This document shows, in pieces, positions 47,121-58,783 of a stretch of 64,000 nucleotides of DNA (the stretch's first letter is position 1; each line of letters begins with the position of its first letter). The stretch is from Propionibacterium cyclohexanicum. Lineage in GTDB: Bacteria > Actinomycetota > Actinomycetes > Propionibacteriales > Propionibacteriaceae. The notes under the pieces were generated by a model that made no database searches, was not told the DNA's origin, and saw nothing but the letters and a program-made list of their open reading frames with translations. The stretch is taken from contig NZ_FOGZ01000004.1 in NCBI RefSeq assembly GCF_900111365.1, positions 85,991 through 149,990 on the forward strand. The letters run 5' to 3'. The position numbers and the translations under genes are program-made.

Positions 47121-47511
47121 CCTGCTCGTGCAGCCGGTGCACGATCTGTGCCTGCTCGCCCAGTTCGTCCAGTTCGGCCACCGCCTGGGCGATGGCTGCC
47201 CGAACGACGCGCCCCCGGTCTGCGCTGATCCCGTGGCGGGCACGCAGGCTGAGCCGGGCCCGTTCGAGTCCGAGCAATTCGTCACCGGACAGGTACACCG
47301 TGATCTTCTCGTCGTGGCGTACCCGCCCGCTGGGCTGGGGCCGCCCTGCTGCTGATGCGGCCTCGTGCTCGTGACGCGGCTGCGCATCCGAATCGGGCTG
47401 GCGGCTCGCCGCGGCACCGGTCGTCGTAGGCGCAGAGGGGTGGTGGGCCAGGGGCTCGACGGTGGAACGGAAGAGCTCCTGCGCGCCGGGAAGCCTCACC
47501 TTTCGTGGCAT
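47107..47511 (-). CDS. Hypothetical protein, ribbon-helix-helix-like
   Basis: A 134-aa protein I do not recognise by name. It has a disordered first half (His/Pro/Ala/Arg-rich, ~20-65) and a C-terminal ~50 residues, K-I-T-V-Y-L-S-G-D-E-L then E-R-A-R-L-S-L-R and V-V-R-A-A-I-A-Q-A-V-A-E-L, with the strand-helix-helix pattern of MetJ/Arc-type DNA-binding proteins. It overlaps parA by 16 bp and scpA by 14 bp. Such small RHH proteins serve as ParB/ParG-like partners of ParA ATPases; that role is inference from context. Confidence 0.6.
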   Translation of the reverse strand: MPRKVRLPGAQELFRSTVEPLAHHPSAPTTTGAAASRQPDSDAQPRHEHEAASAAGRPQPSGRVRHDEKITVYLSGDELLGLERARLSLRARHGISADRGRVVRAAIAQAVAELDELGEQAQIVHRLHEQDGVG

Positions 47512-48392
47512 CGGACGAGCACCTCTTTCGCGAGACTCCGGTAGGCCGCGGCGCCGTCGGAGCTCGGCGCATAGGTGGTGATCGGTTCCCCCGAGACGGT
47601 GGTCTCCGGGAAGCGGATGGTGCGCCGGATGACCGTGTGGAAGACCTCGTCGCCGAAGACCTCGAGGACACGGGCGAAGACCTCACGGGTGTGCAGGGTC
47701 CTCCCGTCGAACATGGTGGCAAGCACGCCGAGCAGGCGAAGCCCCGGGTTGAGGCGATCGGTGACCTTGTTGATCGTGTCGGTGAGCAAGGCCACGCCAC
47801 GCAACGCGAAGTACTCGCACTCCAGCGGAATGATCACCTCGTCGCAGGCGGTCAGCGCGTTGACGGTGAGCAGGCCGAGCGAGGGTGCGCAATCGATGAG
47901 GATGAAGTCATAGCGGTCGCGCACCGGGTCGAGAATGCGCTTGAGGGTCTGTTCGCGGGCCACCTCGCTGACCAGCTGCACCTCGGCGGCCGACAGGTCG
48001 ATATTGGCCGGCAAGAGGTCGAGGCCGGGCACCGAGGTGGAGATCACGACATCGTCGAAGGTGGTGTCGCGGGCCAGCAGTAGGTTGTAGATGCTCAGGT
48101 CCAGGGTGTGGGGGTGCACTCCCAAGCCCAGTGAGGCCGAGCCCTGGGGATCGAAGTCGACGAGCAGCACCTTGCGATCGAGCTCGGCGAGCGCGGCCCC
48201 GAGATTGATCGCCGTGGTCGTCTTGCCGACGCCACCCTTCTGGTTGCACAGCGCAACGACGATCGCCGCGCTGGGCCCATCCCCGCGCGGCGGCACGACC
48301 AGCGTGGGGAAAACCCGTCCGGTGGCGTCGAGCTGGTCCCCATCGGCCTGTGTCGGGCTGGCCTGTCCACCAGGGTCGTGGTGCATCGTCAT
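47496..48392 (-). CDS. ParA-family ATPase
   Basis: A 298-aa Walker-type ATPase of the ParA/MinD family. The deviant Walker A K-G-G-V-G-K-T is at residues 52-58, then F-D-P-Q-G-S and D-C-A-P-S-L-G-L-L-T. It is the actinobacterial ParA-like protein found next to scpA (Rv1708-like), not the oriC-linked ParA of parAB. The first 40 residues are an unconserved tail. ATG 48392 has GAGGAG upstream. It lies 108 bp after xerD. Confidence 0.92.
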   Translation of the reverse strand: MTMHHDPGGQASPTQADGDQLDATGRVFPTLVVPPRGDGPSAAIVVALCNQKGGVGKTTTAINLGAALAELDRKVLLVDFDPQGSASLGLGVHPHTLDLSIYNLLLARDTTFDDVVISTSVPGLDLLPANIDLSAAEVQLVSEVAREQTLKRILDPVRDRYDFILIDCAPSLGLLTVNALTACDEVIIPLECEYFALRGVALLTDTINKVTDRLNPGLRLLGVLATMFDGRTLHTREVFARVLEVFGDEVFHTVIRRTIRFPETTVSGEPITTYAPSSDGAAAYRSLAKEVLVRCHER

Positions 48393-48468
48393 GTGCTGCT
48401 CCTCGTCGGTTGCTCCGCCAAGCCTAGCCATCGACGGTCCCCGCCCATGGCGTGGCGGGTCTCGCGCC

Positions 48469-48526
48469 GGCTCAGCCGCGCGCACGTGAATGGGCGGGGC
48501 TCAGCCGCGCGCTCTGGGATGGGCGG
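48469..48526. repeat. 29-bp tandem repeat at the end of xerD
   Basis: Two adjacent 29-bp copies, 48469-48497 and 48498-48526, sharing the first 15 bases (GGCTCAGCCGCGCGC) and last eight. The right-hand copy holds the xerD stop codon and its last residues, so the left copy is a duplicate of the gene end. Confidence 0.85.
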
Positions 48527-49482
48527 CGGCATAGACCTCGCGCAGATGCTGGGCGGTCACCTCGGTATAGATCTGGGTGGTGGTCACCGAGGCATGTCCA
48601 AGCAGTTCCTGGACGACACGCACATCGGCTCCGCCATCGAGCAGGTGGGTGGCGAAGGAGTGCCGCAGGCTGTGGGGGCCCAGTGGCCCGGGGATGCCCG
48701 CTGCCAGTGCGCGGCTTTGGAGGATCTCCCAGGCGCTCTGCCGGCTCAGCGGGGCGCCACGGGTGTTGAGGAACAACGCCGCGGTGAAGGCGCGCGATCG
48801 GGTGGCCCAGGCGGGGCGGCCGCGCACCAGCCACGCCTCGACGGCTGCTGCGGCGTAGCTGCCCAAGGGCACCATGCGCTGCTTGTTGCCCTTGCCGGTG
48901 ACCCGCAACCCGGGTCGTGGGTCGGCGAGCACCCGGGTGAGGTCATCGACGTCGAGGGCGAGCAGCTCACTGATCCGCGCCCCCGTGCCGTAGAGCATCT
49001 CCAGGAGGGCAGCGTCGCGCAGACCTCGGGGGCTGTCGCGCTCGACCCCATCGAGCAGCCGGGTGACCTCCTCGACGCTCAGCGCCTTGGGCAGATGCCT
49101 GCCGGTGCGCGGGGGGTGCAGCTCGGTGCCGGGGTCGGTTGCGGACAGTCCCTCCTGCGCGGCGAAGGCGTGCAATCGACGGATGGCGACCAGCGCCCGG
49201 GCAATGCTCGACGCCGCGAGCGCCTGGTGGTCCTCGTCCCCGGCAGCCAGCCAGCGCTCGTAGCGGTGCAGGTCGGCAGGCTCGACCTGGCCCAGCGAAC
49301 CGATGGCCCTGGCACGCAGCCAGCCGACATAGCGGTCCAAGTCCCTGCGGTAGGCACGGATCGTGTTGTCCGCGAGCCCCCGCTCCACCCGCAGATGGGC
49401 GAGGAAATCCCCGACCGCGTCGCCCAGCGCGTCGCTGCGGGCTGTGTGGTCACGGCCAGGCGGGTGCCCGAGGGCCGAGTGC

Positions 49483-49496
<14 letters not shown>
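48501..49496 (-). CDS. xerD: Tyrosine recombinase XerD
   Basis: A 331-aa site-specific recombinase that, with XerC, resolves chromosome dimers at dif. Catalytic residues are complete: R174 (A-R-I-S-E-L-L), K202 (G-K-G-N-K-Q-R), H275 and R278 (H-S-L-R-H-S-F-A-T-H), H301 and Y310 (G-H-A-S-V-T-T-T-Q-I-Y-T). The core-binding domain begins at about residue 25. The order pyrG-NUDIX-xerD-parA identifies it as XerD. ATG 49496 overlaps the NUDIX gene by 14 bp. Confidence 0.93.
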
Positions 49497-53703
<4,207 letters not shown>

Positions 53704-53710
<7 letters not shown>

Positions 53711-54630
53711 GAGTCCTCTTCCTCATGGACACGGTAGGCAGGGGCACGCCAGCCCTCGATGTCCAGCCCGAATTTCTTCACGAGCCTGGTGGCGAAAGGT
53801 TGCTCACTGAGGCGGGCGATCTGCAGGTCGTTGGGATTGCGGCGCACGCTCACCCGATAGCCGGCGCCGACATAGGCGTTGCGGCGGCCATCGCACCAGA
53901 CAACGGCCGACAGGCTCATGTCGCCGACCATCCGCAGGTCCACCTGCGAGCTCGGCGCCACGACACAGGCCTGGGAGAACAGCGCGTGCGCTGCGATCGG
54001 CACCACCTCGAATGCCTGGGTATCCGGCCAGATCACCGGGCCGCCGGTGGAGAAGGCGTATGCCGTGGAGCCCGAGGCCGAGGCGACGAGGACCCCATCG
54101 CAGGCCCAGCGCGACAGTGGGCGCCGATCGATCGAGACGAGCAGGTCAACCATCTTCTGACGCGAGGCCTTCTCGGTGGACACCTCATTGACGGCGAACG
54201 ACGACCATACGAGGTGCTCGGTGGCGTCACGGACCTCGACGGACAGGGTGAGGCGACGCTCGATCTGGTAATCCCTGCGGGCGACCTTGTCAATCAGCTC
54301 GCCCACCTCATAGGCCTCCAGCTCGGCCAAGAAGCCGACATGCCCCAGGTTCACGCCCAGCAGCGGGACACCCTGCGGCAATGCCCGTTCGGCACCCCAC
54401 AGGATCGTCCCGTCGCCACCGAAGACGACCATGAGCTCCACCTGGGAATCGTCGTCCAGCGTGGCGATCGGGGCCTGCGGCAGGCGCCGGCGGACCTCGT
54501 CCAACCGAGTTGGTTCGAGCAGACAGGCGATGCCATGACGCCACATGCCGGCGATGAACTCGACGGCGCTGTCGACGGCTTCGGGGCGAGTGGGGTGCAT
54601 GACAACGGCCACGCAGCGTTGTTCTTCCAC
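53704..54630 (-). CDS. nadK: NAD kinase
   Basis: A 308-aa NAD kinase (PpnK) that makes NADP from NAD. The G-G-D-G-T motif is at residues 71-75, N-E in F-A-V-N-E-V-S, and the glycine-rich G-S-T-A-Y-A-F-S-T-G-G-P motif is intact. GTG 54630 has TAGGCT seven bases upstream and no ribosome site, so it is probably leaderless. Set in the conserved tlyA-nadK-recN group. Confidence 0.95.
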
Positions 54631-54637
54631 GGACGCC

Positions 54638-54643
54638 AGCCTA
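54638..54643 (-). promoter_or_regulatory. -10 element of a leaderless nadK promoter
   Basis: TAGGCT (minus strand) ends seven bases before the GTG at 54630. The tlyA stop lies about 54 bp further upstream. Confidence 0.5.
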
Positions 54644-54696
54644 GCGAGGCGCCGACGCCCCAGCCCGGACCTGCGGCAGGGCCGGGCGGCCGTTCG

Positions 54697-55464
54697 TCAG
54701 TCGGGGATTGCGCCGCGACGCAGGCCCACGAAGTACTCGATGTTGCCGCTGGGTCCGGGCACCCGGCTGGGTGCCTGCCAGAAGCTCCGCAGGCCGATAT
54801 GGGCCGCCGCATCCACGACGGTGTCCACTGCCCGGCGGCGATCGGCGGGGTCACGCACCACACCGCCAGCTCCGAGTCGACGCCTGCCCACCTCGAATTG
54901 CGGTTTGACGAGCAGCAGTGCCACACCATCGGGGGAAAGCACTGTGCTCAGCGGGCCGAGCAGCAGTGTCAGCGAGATGAACGAGACATCGCCGACGATG
55001 AGGTCGACCAGCTGCCCATCCAGGTCGCCCACGCTCAATTCGCGAAGGTTGAGGCCCTCGTGATTGCTCACCCTGGGATCTGTTCTCAGCTGGGGTGCCA
55101 GCTGATCATGACCGACGTCCACCGCATGGACCCGCTGCGCACCGCGGTCGAGCAGCACCTGGGTGAAGCCTCCAGTGCAGGCCCCGGCATCCAGCACGAC
55201 AGAGGGAACAGTGATGCCTGACTCGTCAAGTGCCCCGATGAGCTTGTGCGCCCCGCGGCTCACCCAGGGATCGTCGTCGACGTCGATGGGTGCATCGGGC
55301 AGCACCTTGGTGGACGGGCGCGTGACGGGCTGCCCCGACAGCCTCACCCGTCCGGAGCGGATCAGTTCGCTGGCGTGGGAGCGCGAGCGGGCCCGCCCGG
55401 AGTTCGCCAAAGTCACGTCGAGCCGCGCCGCTGACCGGTCGGCGGCGCTCAGTCGGTTTGTCAC
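54697..55464 (-). CDS. tlyA: TlyA-family rRNA 2'-O-methyltransferase
   Basis: A 255-aa protein with an N-terminal S4 domain (R-L-D-V-T-L-A-N-S-G-R-A-R-S-R) and an FtsJ-like SAM fold (L-D-A-G-A-C-T-G-G-F-T-Q, then D-V-S-F-I-S-L). TlyA of mycobacteria methylates 16S and 23S rRNA ribose and is needed for capreomycin sensitivity; the old 'hemolysin' label is historical. GTG 55464 overlaps the stop of the preceding 82-aa gene (GTGA). Confidence 0.93.
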   Translation of the reverse strand: MTNRLSAADRSAARLDVTLANSGRARSRSHASELIRSGRVRLSGQPVTRPSTKVLPDAPIDVDDDPWVSRGAHKLIGALDESGITVPSVVLDAGACTGGFTQVLLDRGAQRVHAVDVGHDQLAPQLRTDPRVSNHEGLNLRELSVGDLDGQLVDLIVGDVSFISLTLLLGPLSTVLSPDGVALLLVKPQFEVGRRRLGAGGVVRDPADRRRAVDTVVDAAAHIGLRSFWQAPSRVPGPSGNIEYFVGLRRGAIPD

Positions 55465-55709
55465 GAGGCCTGTTCGATTCCCGGCGCCAGATCGGGCAGG
55501 ACTGGCACGAGGCCATCGCGCGAGGAGTCGAGGATACCGGTGAGCGCCTGCTCGGCGGCATCGAGCCGGGCCAGCTGTTCGGCCGGATCGAGCGCGGCGA
55601 GCCCCCGGCAGGCTTCGAGCACCTCGTCAACGGCCCGGTTCCCGGTGTGCGGGGGGTCGCCGGCGGGCGCCGGCTGCGGATGCAGCACGCGTGCAGTGGG
55701 CTCGTCCAT
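55461..55709 (-). CDS. Small conserved hypothetical protein upstream of tlyA
   Basis: An 82-aa acidic protein (M-D-E-P-T-A-R-V-L-H ...), a Pro-rich start then two helices with heptad-like spacing (A-V-D-E-V-L-E-A-C-R-G-L and L-D-A-A-E-Q-A-L-T-G-I-L). Its stop overlaps the tlyA start. A small acidic gene of unknown function occurs at this spot in other actinobacteria (Rv1693-like); I infer homology from position and size. TAGGCT lies eight bases before the ATG. Confidence 0.7.
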   Translation of the reverse strand: MDEPTARVLHPQPAPAGDPPHTGNRAVDEVLEACRGLAALDPAEQLARLDAAEQALTGILDSSRDGLVPVLPDLAPGIEQAS

Positions 55710-55816
55710 GGCCTGTGAGCCTACCGCGAGACGCGGACAGCAAGGGAGGGGACAGCCAGCGGGTCTGAGCGGTGGGGTGGCCGCGCCGGTGCCCGGCCAC
55801 CGGGTTGCGGAGGCTG

Positions 55817-56428
55817 TCAGTCGCCCAAGCCACGAGCCTGCAGGGCCTCGCCCACCGCGAGGGCATGTCCTACCGCGCTGACCACCACCGGCGCTGCGAA
55901 TCGCCAGGAGAGCCGTTCCAGACCGCGTGCCCTGGCTGCCTCGCGCACGGTGCGCACCGAGACGAGCAGATAGGGGATGGAGTTCCACATGATCGCTATG
56001 GCCAACGCGAATCTCTCGGGTTTGGCTCCGAACACCCGCAATGGCCGAGCCAGACAGGCCAGCGCATCCATGATCTGGGAGGCTGGGCTGGTGCTGGTGA
56101 GCATCCGGGCCAGCCACAGGCAGCTGAGCATGCCGGCAACGAACACGGCCCCGGTACGCCAGTCCCAGAAGACCGCGTAGTAACCCAGGACGAGCAGGTT
56201 CATGACCCAGACGGCCACACCGGGATTGAGTGTGCGAAGCGGCTGACGCGCCCCCAGCCAGGACACCAGGGCGGCGAGCACCAGGCAGCCCACCGACAGG
56301 CCGACGACACGGAGGAAGAAGGGCGCCACACCGAGCAGCAGAAGGAGCAGGTACTTCAGCCAGATCGGGCTGCGGTGCATGGCTGAGCTCCCCGCCCGGT
56401 AGACACCCAGATAGTGCTCCGGTCTCAT
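55817..56428 (-). CDS. bioN: ECF transporter transmembrane protein EcfT (BioN)
   Basis: A 203-aa energy-coupling protein with about five membrane helices. It links the ATPase to the biotin-binding BioY. The cytoplasmic signature A-R-G motifs are present twice: A-R-A-R-G-L-E and L-Q-A-R-G-L-G at the end. Its ATG overlaps the ATPase stop. It is the last gene of bioY-bioM-bioN. Basic N-terminus is short. Confidence 0.9.
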   Translation of the reverse strand: MRPEHYLGVYRAGSSAMHRSPIWLKYLLLLLLGVAPFFLRVVGLSVGCLVLAALVSWLGARQPLRTLNPGVAVWVMNLLVLGYYAVFWDWRTGAVFVAGMLSCLWLARMLTSTSPASQIMDALACLARPLRVFGAKPERFALAIAIMWNSIPYLLVSVRTVREAARARGLERLSWRFAAPVVVSAVGHALAVGEALQARGLGD

Positions 56429-57171
56429 ACCCGAATCCCCTGGCCGCCTGCTGCACGGCTCATGGTCGCACGGCTCATGGTCTCGCGGTAGAGCGCGATG
56501 ATCTTCCCTGGCTCGCCGTCGGCGACCACCTGACCGGCATCGACGAGCAGGACGCGGTCCATCCGGGCCGCAAGATCGAGGTCATGGGTGGAGCAGACCA
56601 GCTGCTGGTCCATCTCATCGAACGCTCGGGACAGCTCCATCCGGTTGCGCAGATCGAGAAGCGTGGTGGGTTCGTCGGCGATGACGATCTTCGGATCGAC
56701 GGCGAGCACGCAGGTCAGCGCCACGAGCTGGCGTTCCCCGCCCGACAGGGCGTGCACGCTGCGATTCGCCAGCGCCGCCAGGCCACGGGAGGCAAGAAGG
56801 GCCAAGGCGCGCTCATGGCGGCGGGTGCGATCGGGCATGGACGCGCGCAGGCTGAGCTCGACTTCTTCCAGCGGTGTCGCCATCACCAGCTGGGCCATCG
56901 GGTCGGTGAAGACATGCCCCACGAGGCGCCGCACCTGGCGTCCCTGGCGAGCCGGGTCGAGGCCTTCCACCAGCACCTGCCCACTGGTCGCCTTCATGAG
57001 GCCGTTGACCAGTTTGAGGAGGGTCGACTTCCCCGAGCCGTTGGCCCCGATGACACCGATCCGGCGTTGCCCGAGTGTCAGGGTGATGTTGCGCAGGATC
57101 TGCTGGCTGTGCGAGCGTCCGGCCTGATCGTAGCTGTCGACCTCCACGCCCACGTCGCGGTACTCGATCAT
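56425..57171 (-). CDS. bioM: ECF transporter ATP-binding protein (BioM)
   Basis: A 248-aa ABC ATPase. Walker A is G-A-N-G-S-G-K-S-T (42-50), signature L-S-G-G-E-R-Q (142-148) and Walker B V-I-A-D-E-P-T (163-169); the H-loop follows as S-T-H-D. It is a single ATPase gene, so the complex probably works with an EcfA homodimer. Six bases separate it from bioY, and its stop overlaps bioN. Confidence 0.9.
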   Translation of the reverse strand: MIEYRDVGVEVDSYDQAGRSHSQQILRNITLTLGQRRIGVIGANGSGKSTLLKLVNGLMKATSGQVLVEGLDPARQGRQVRRLVGHVFTDPMAQLVMATPLEEVELSLRASMPDRTRRHERALALLASRGLAALANRSVHALSGGERQLVALTCVLAVDPKIVIADEPTTLLDLRNRMELSRAFDEMDQQLVCSTHDLDLAARMDRVLLVDAGQVVADGEPGKIIALYRETMSRATMSRAAGGQGIRV

Positions 57172-57177
57172 GGCTGC

Positions 57178-57801
57178 TCAGGCCTTGCGGGTCGGACGCA
57201 GCGCCGGGAAGGCCGTGAAGACGGCCACGGCGAGCAGGCCGGCGATGACCGCCTTGACCACATCCCAGGGGAAGAAAGGAGCGGTGGTGAGGAGGGCCTT
57301 CGTGAGATCCATGTGGAGCACGGCCATGAAGAAGATCACCCCGCACAGGTGCACGGTGAGCGCGCCGAGCACCGCGGCGGCGATGAGCACGACCGGCAGC
57401 ATCCTGCGAGAAGGGCGGGCGCGCAGCGCCGCCCGGGCGGCCGCGCCGGCCACGAATCCGGAGGCGATGAACCCGAACAGGTAGCCTCCGGTCGGGCCGA
57501 TGAGCACGGCCGGGCCAGAGGCGCCATTGGAGAAGACCGGAAGCCCGGCCACCCCCACAAGGATGTACAGCGCGCAGGACGAGGCACCCCGGACCGGGCC
57601 GAGCACGAGGGGCGCCAGCAGAACGACGATCATCTGGATCGCGAACGGGATCCCGCCGACCTGGAAGATCGCCGGCACAATGGAGAACACGGCCATGAGA
57701 GCCGCGAAGACGGCGATGAGGGCGATATCGGAGCCGCCCAGCCCTGCTCGCGGGGCACTTCCGGCCGCCGATCTGTCTGCCTCATGAGCCTGGGTGGACA
57801 T
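57178..57801 (-). CDS. bioY: Biotin transporter substrate-binding protein BioY
   Basis: A 207-aa S-component with about six membrane helices. The biotin-type hallmark G-P-T-G-G-Y-L-F-G-F is present, preceded by P-V-R-G. It works with the ECF ATPase and EcfT encoded directly downstream to import biotin. ATG 57801 has AGGAGGA just upstream. A perfect palindrome typical of BioQ repressor sites covers its promoter. Confidence 0.93.
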   Translation of the reverse strand: MSTQAHEADRSAAGSAPRAGLGGSDIALIAVFAALMAVFSIVPAIFQVGGIPFAIQMIVVLLAPLVLGPVRGASSCALYILVGVAGLPVFSNGASGPAVLIGPTGGYLFGFIASGFVAGAAARAALRARPSRRMLPVVLIAAAVLGALTVHLCGVIFFMAVLHMDLTKALLTTAPFFPWDVVKAVIAGLLAVAVFTAFPALRPTRKA

Positions 57802-57855
57802 TCTTCCTCCTGATCCACGCCCTGCGCGGGCGTCGCGAACCGACTTCCTTCGCTC

Positions 57856-57884
57856 AGTCTAGAAGATGTCCTGAACGCTGTTCA
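57856..57884 (-). promoter_or_regulatory. bioY promoter
   Basis: On the minus strand TGAACA (57879-57884) and TAGACT (57856-57861) are 17 bp apart, about 55 bp before the bioY start codon. The -35 lies inside the TGAAC-N3-GTTCA palindrome. Confidence 0.6.
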
Positions 57885-57886
57885 GG
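57870..57886. promoter_or_regulatory. BioQ-type operator
   Basis: CCTGAAC-GCT-GTTCAGG is a perfect 7-3-7 palindrome containing TGAAC-N3-GTTCA, which closely fits the known BioQ site of corynebacteria (TGAAC-N3-GTTAC). It covers the -35 of the bioYMN promoter, so binding would block transcription when biotin is plentiful. No bioQ gene is in the window. Confidence 0.75.
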
Positions 57887-57913
57887 AGGGTCCATCGGCA
57901 CGGTCCGCCCGCG

Positions 57914-58783
57914 CTATTGACGAGCGGACGCCTCCTCGGTCGACACCGACGGCAAGACCCGGTCGACGAAGGCGCGGGCCAGGTCGAGCAACGCGTCGGG
58001 CGCGTCACGGCGAATGAAGTGGCCGGCACCCTCGACGATGTGCACCTGCGCGCCCGCCTCCTTGAGGATCGTGCGGTGCATGGGCTTGATCCCGCAACGC
58101 ACCGTCCCGGTCACGACGTCCACCGGAGTTCCGGCCGCCACCAGATCATGGACCAGGCCGGGCCAGGGTTCGCGAGGGATGACGTGGCCGTCGGCCACCA
58201 GCTCCAACTGGGTCTCGTGCACAGAGCGGGCACGGGCCAGGCATTCGGAGGGGGACCATCGTGGCCACTGCTCACTCAATCGGGCGGCCAGCGCATCGAT
58301 GCTGAGGGCCTGCTCGGCCCGGAACTGCTCGGCCGCCGAGCGGGCGGTGGATGGTTTCTGGTACGGCGTCACGGGGAAGCGCCAGAACGGGTCCACCAGG
58401 AAGACACCGCGAGCGTAGCCGAGGGCCGCGGCCACGGCGGCAGCGACTCCCCCGCCGGCGCTGTGGCCGGCGCACAGGATCGGCGCATCGGGCAGGTCCA
58501 GCCCGCCGAGCAGGTCGAGCACGTCGCGTACCCAGACATCACCGGGATGCGCGAGCAGTTCCGGCTCGCTGAATCGCGCCGAACGGCCATGGCCCCTCAG
58601 ATCGGGGGCGACCACGAGGATCCCCCAGCCGGCCCATGCCCGGGCGAATGCGGCGATGCTCGAGGCAGACTCCCCCAATCCGTGCACCATGAGCACGCTG
58701 GCACGCACCGGCTCCTCTGAGGTGGTGACCATCGCCCGGATACCCTGCCCGGAGACGACCGAGTGCGTTGACACCGAATTCAT
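57914..58783 (-). CDS. Alpha/beta hydrolase
   Basis: A 289-aa alpha/beta-fold hydrolase. The nucleophile is S108 in A-G-H-S-A-G-G and the catalytic histidine is H255 in G-A-G-H-F; H-G-L-G (34-37) forms the oxyanion side. No signal peptide, so it is cytoplasmic. Its ATG overlaps the stop of the GH43 gene (ATGA), so it is coupled to that glycosidase; an acyl- or acetyl-esterase acting on the same sugar substrate is a reasonable guess. Lysophospholipase-type activity is the alternative. Confidence 0.8.
   Translation of the reverse strand: MNSVSTHSVVSGQGIRAMVTTSEEPVRASVLMVHGLGESASSIAAFARAWAGWGILVVAPDLRGHGRSARFSEPELLAHPGDVWVRDVLDLLGGLDLPDAPILCAGHSAGGGVAAAVAAALGYARGVFLVDPFWRFPVTPYQKPSTARSAAEQFRAEQALSIDALAARLSEQWPRWSPSECLARARSVHETQLELVADGHVIPREPWPGLVHDLVAAGTPVDVVTGTVRCGIKPMHRTILKEAGAQVHIVEGAGHFIRRDAPDALLDLARAFVDRVLPSVSTEEASARQ

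Noticed and set aside
57870..57886. LexA box upstream of bioY
   Set aside because: The GAAC and GTTC half-sites are separated by three bases, not four, and the gene is a biotin transporter; BioQ fits better.
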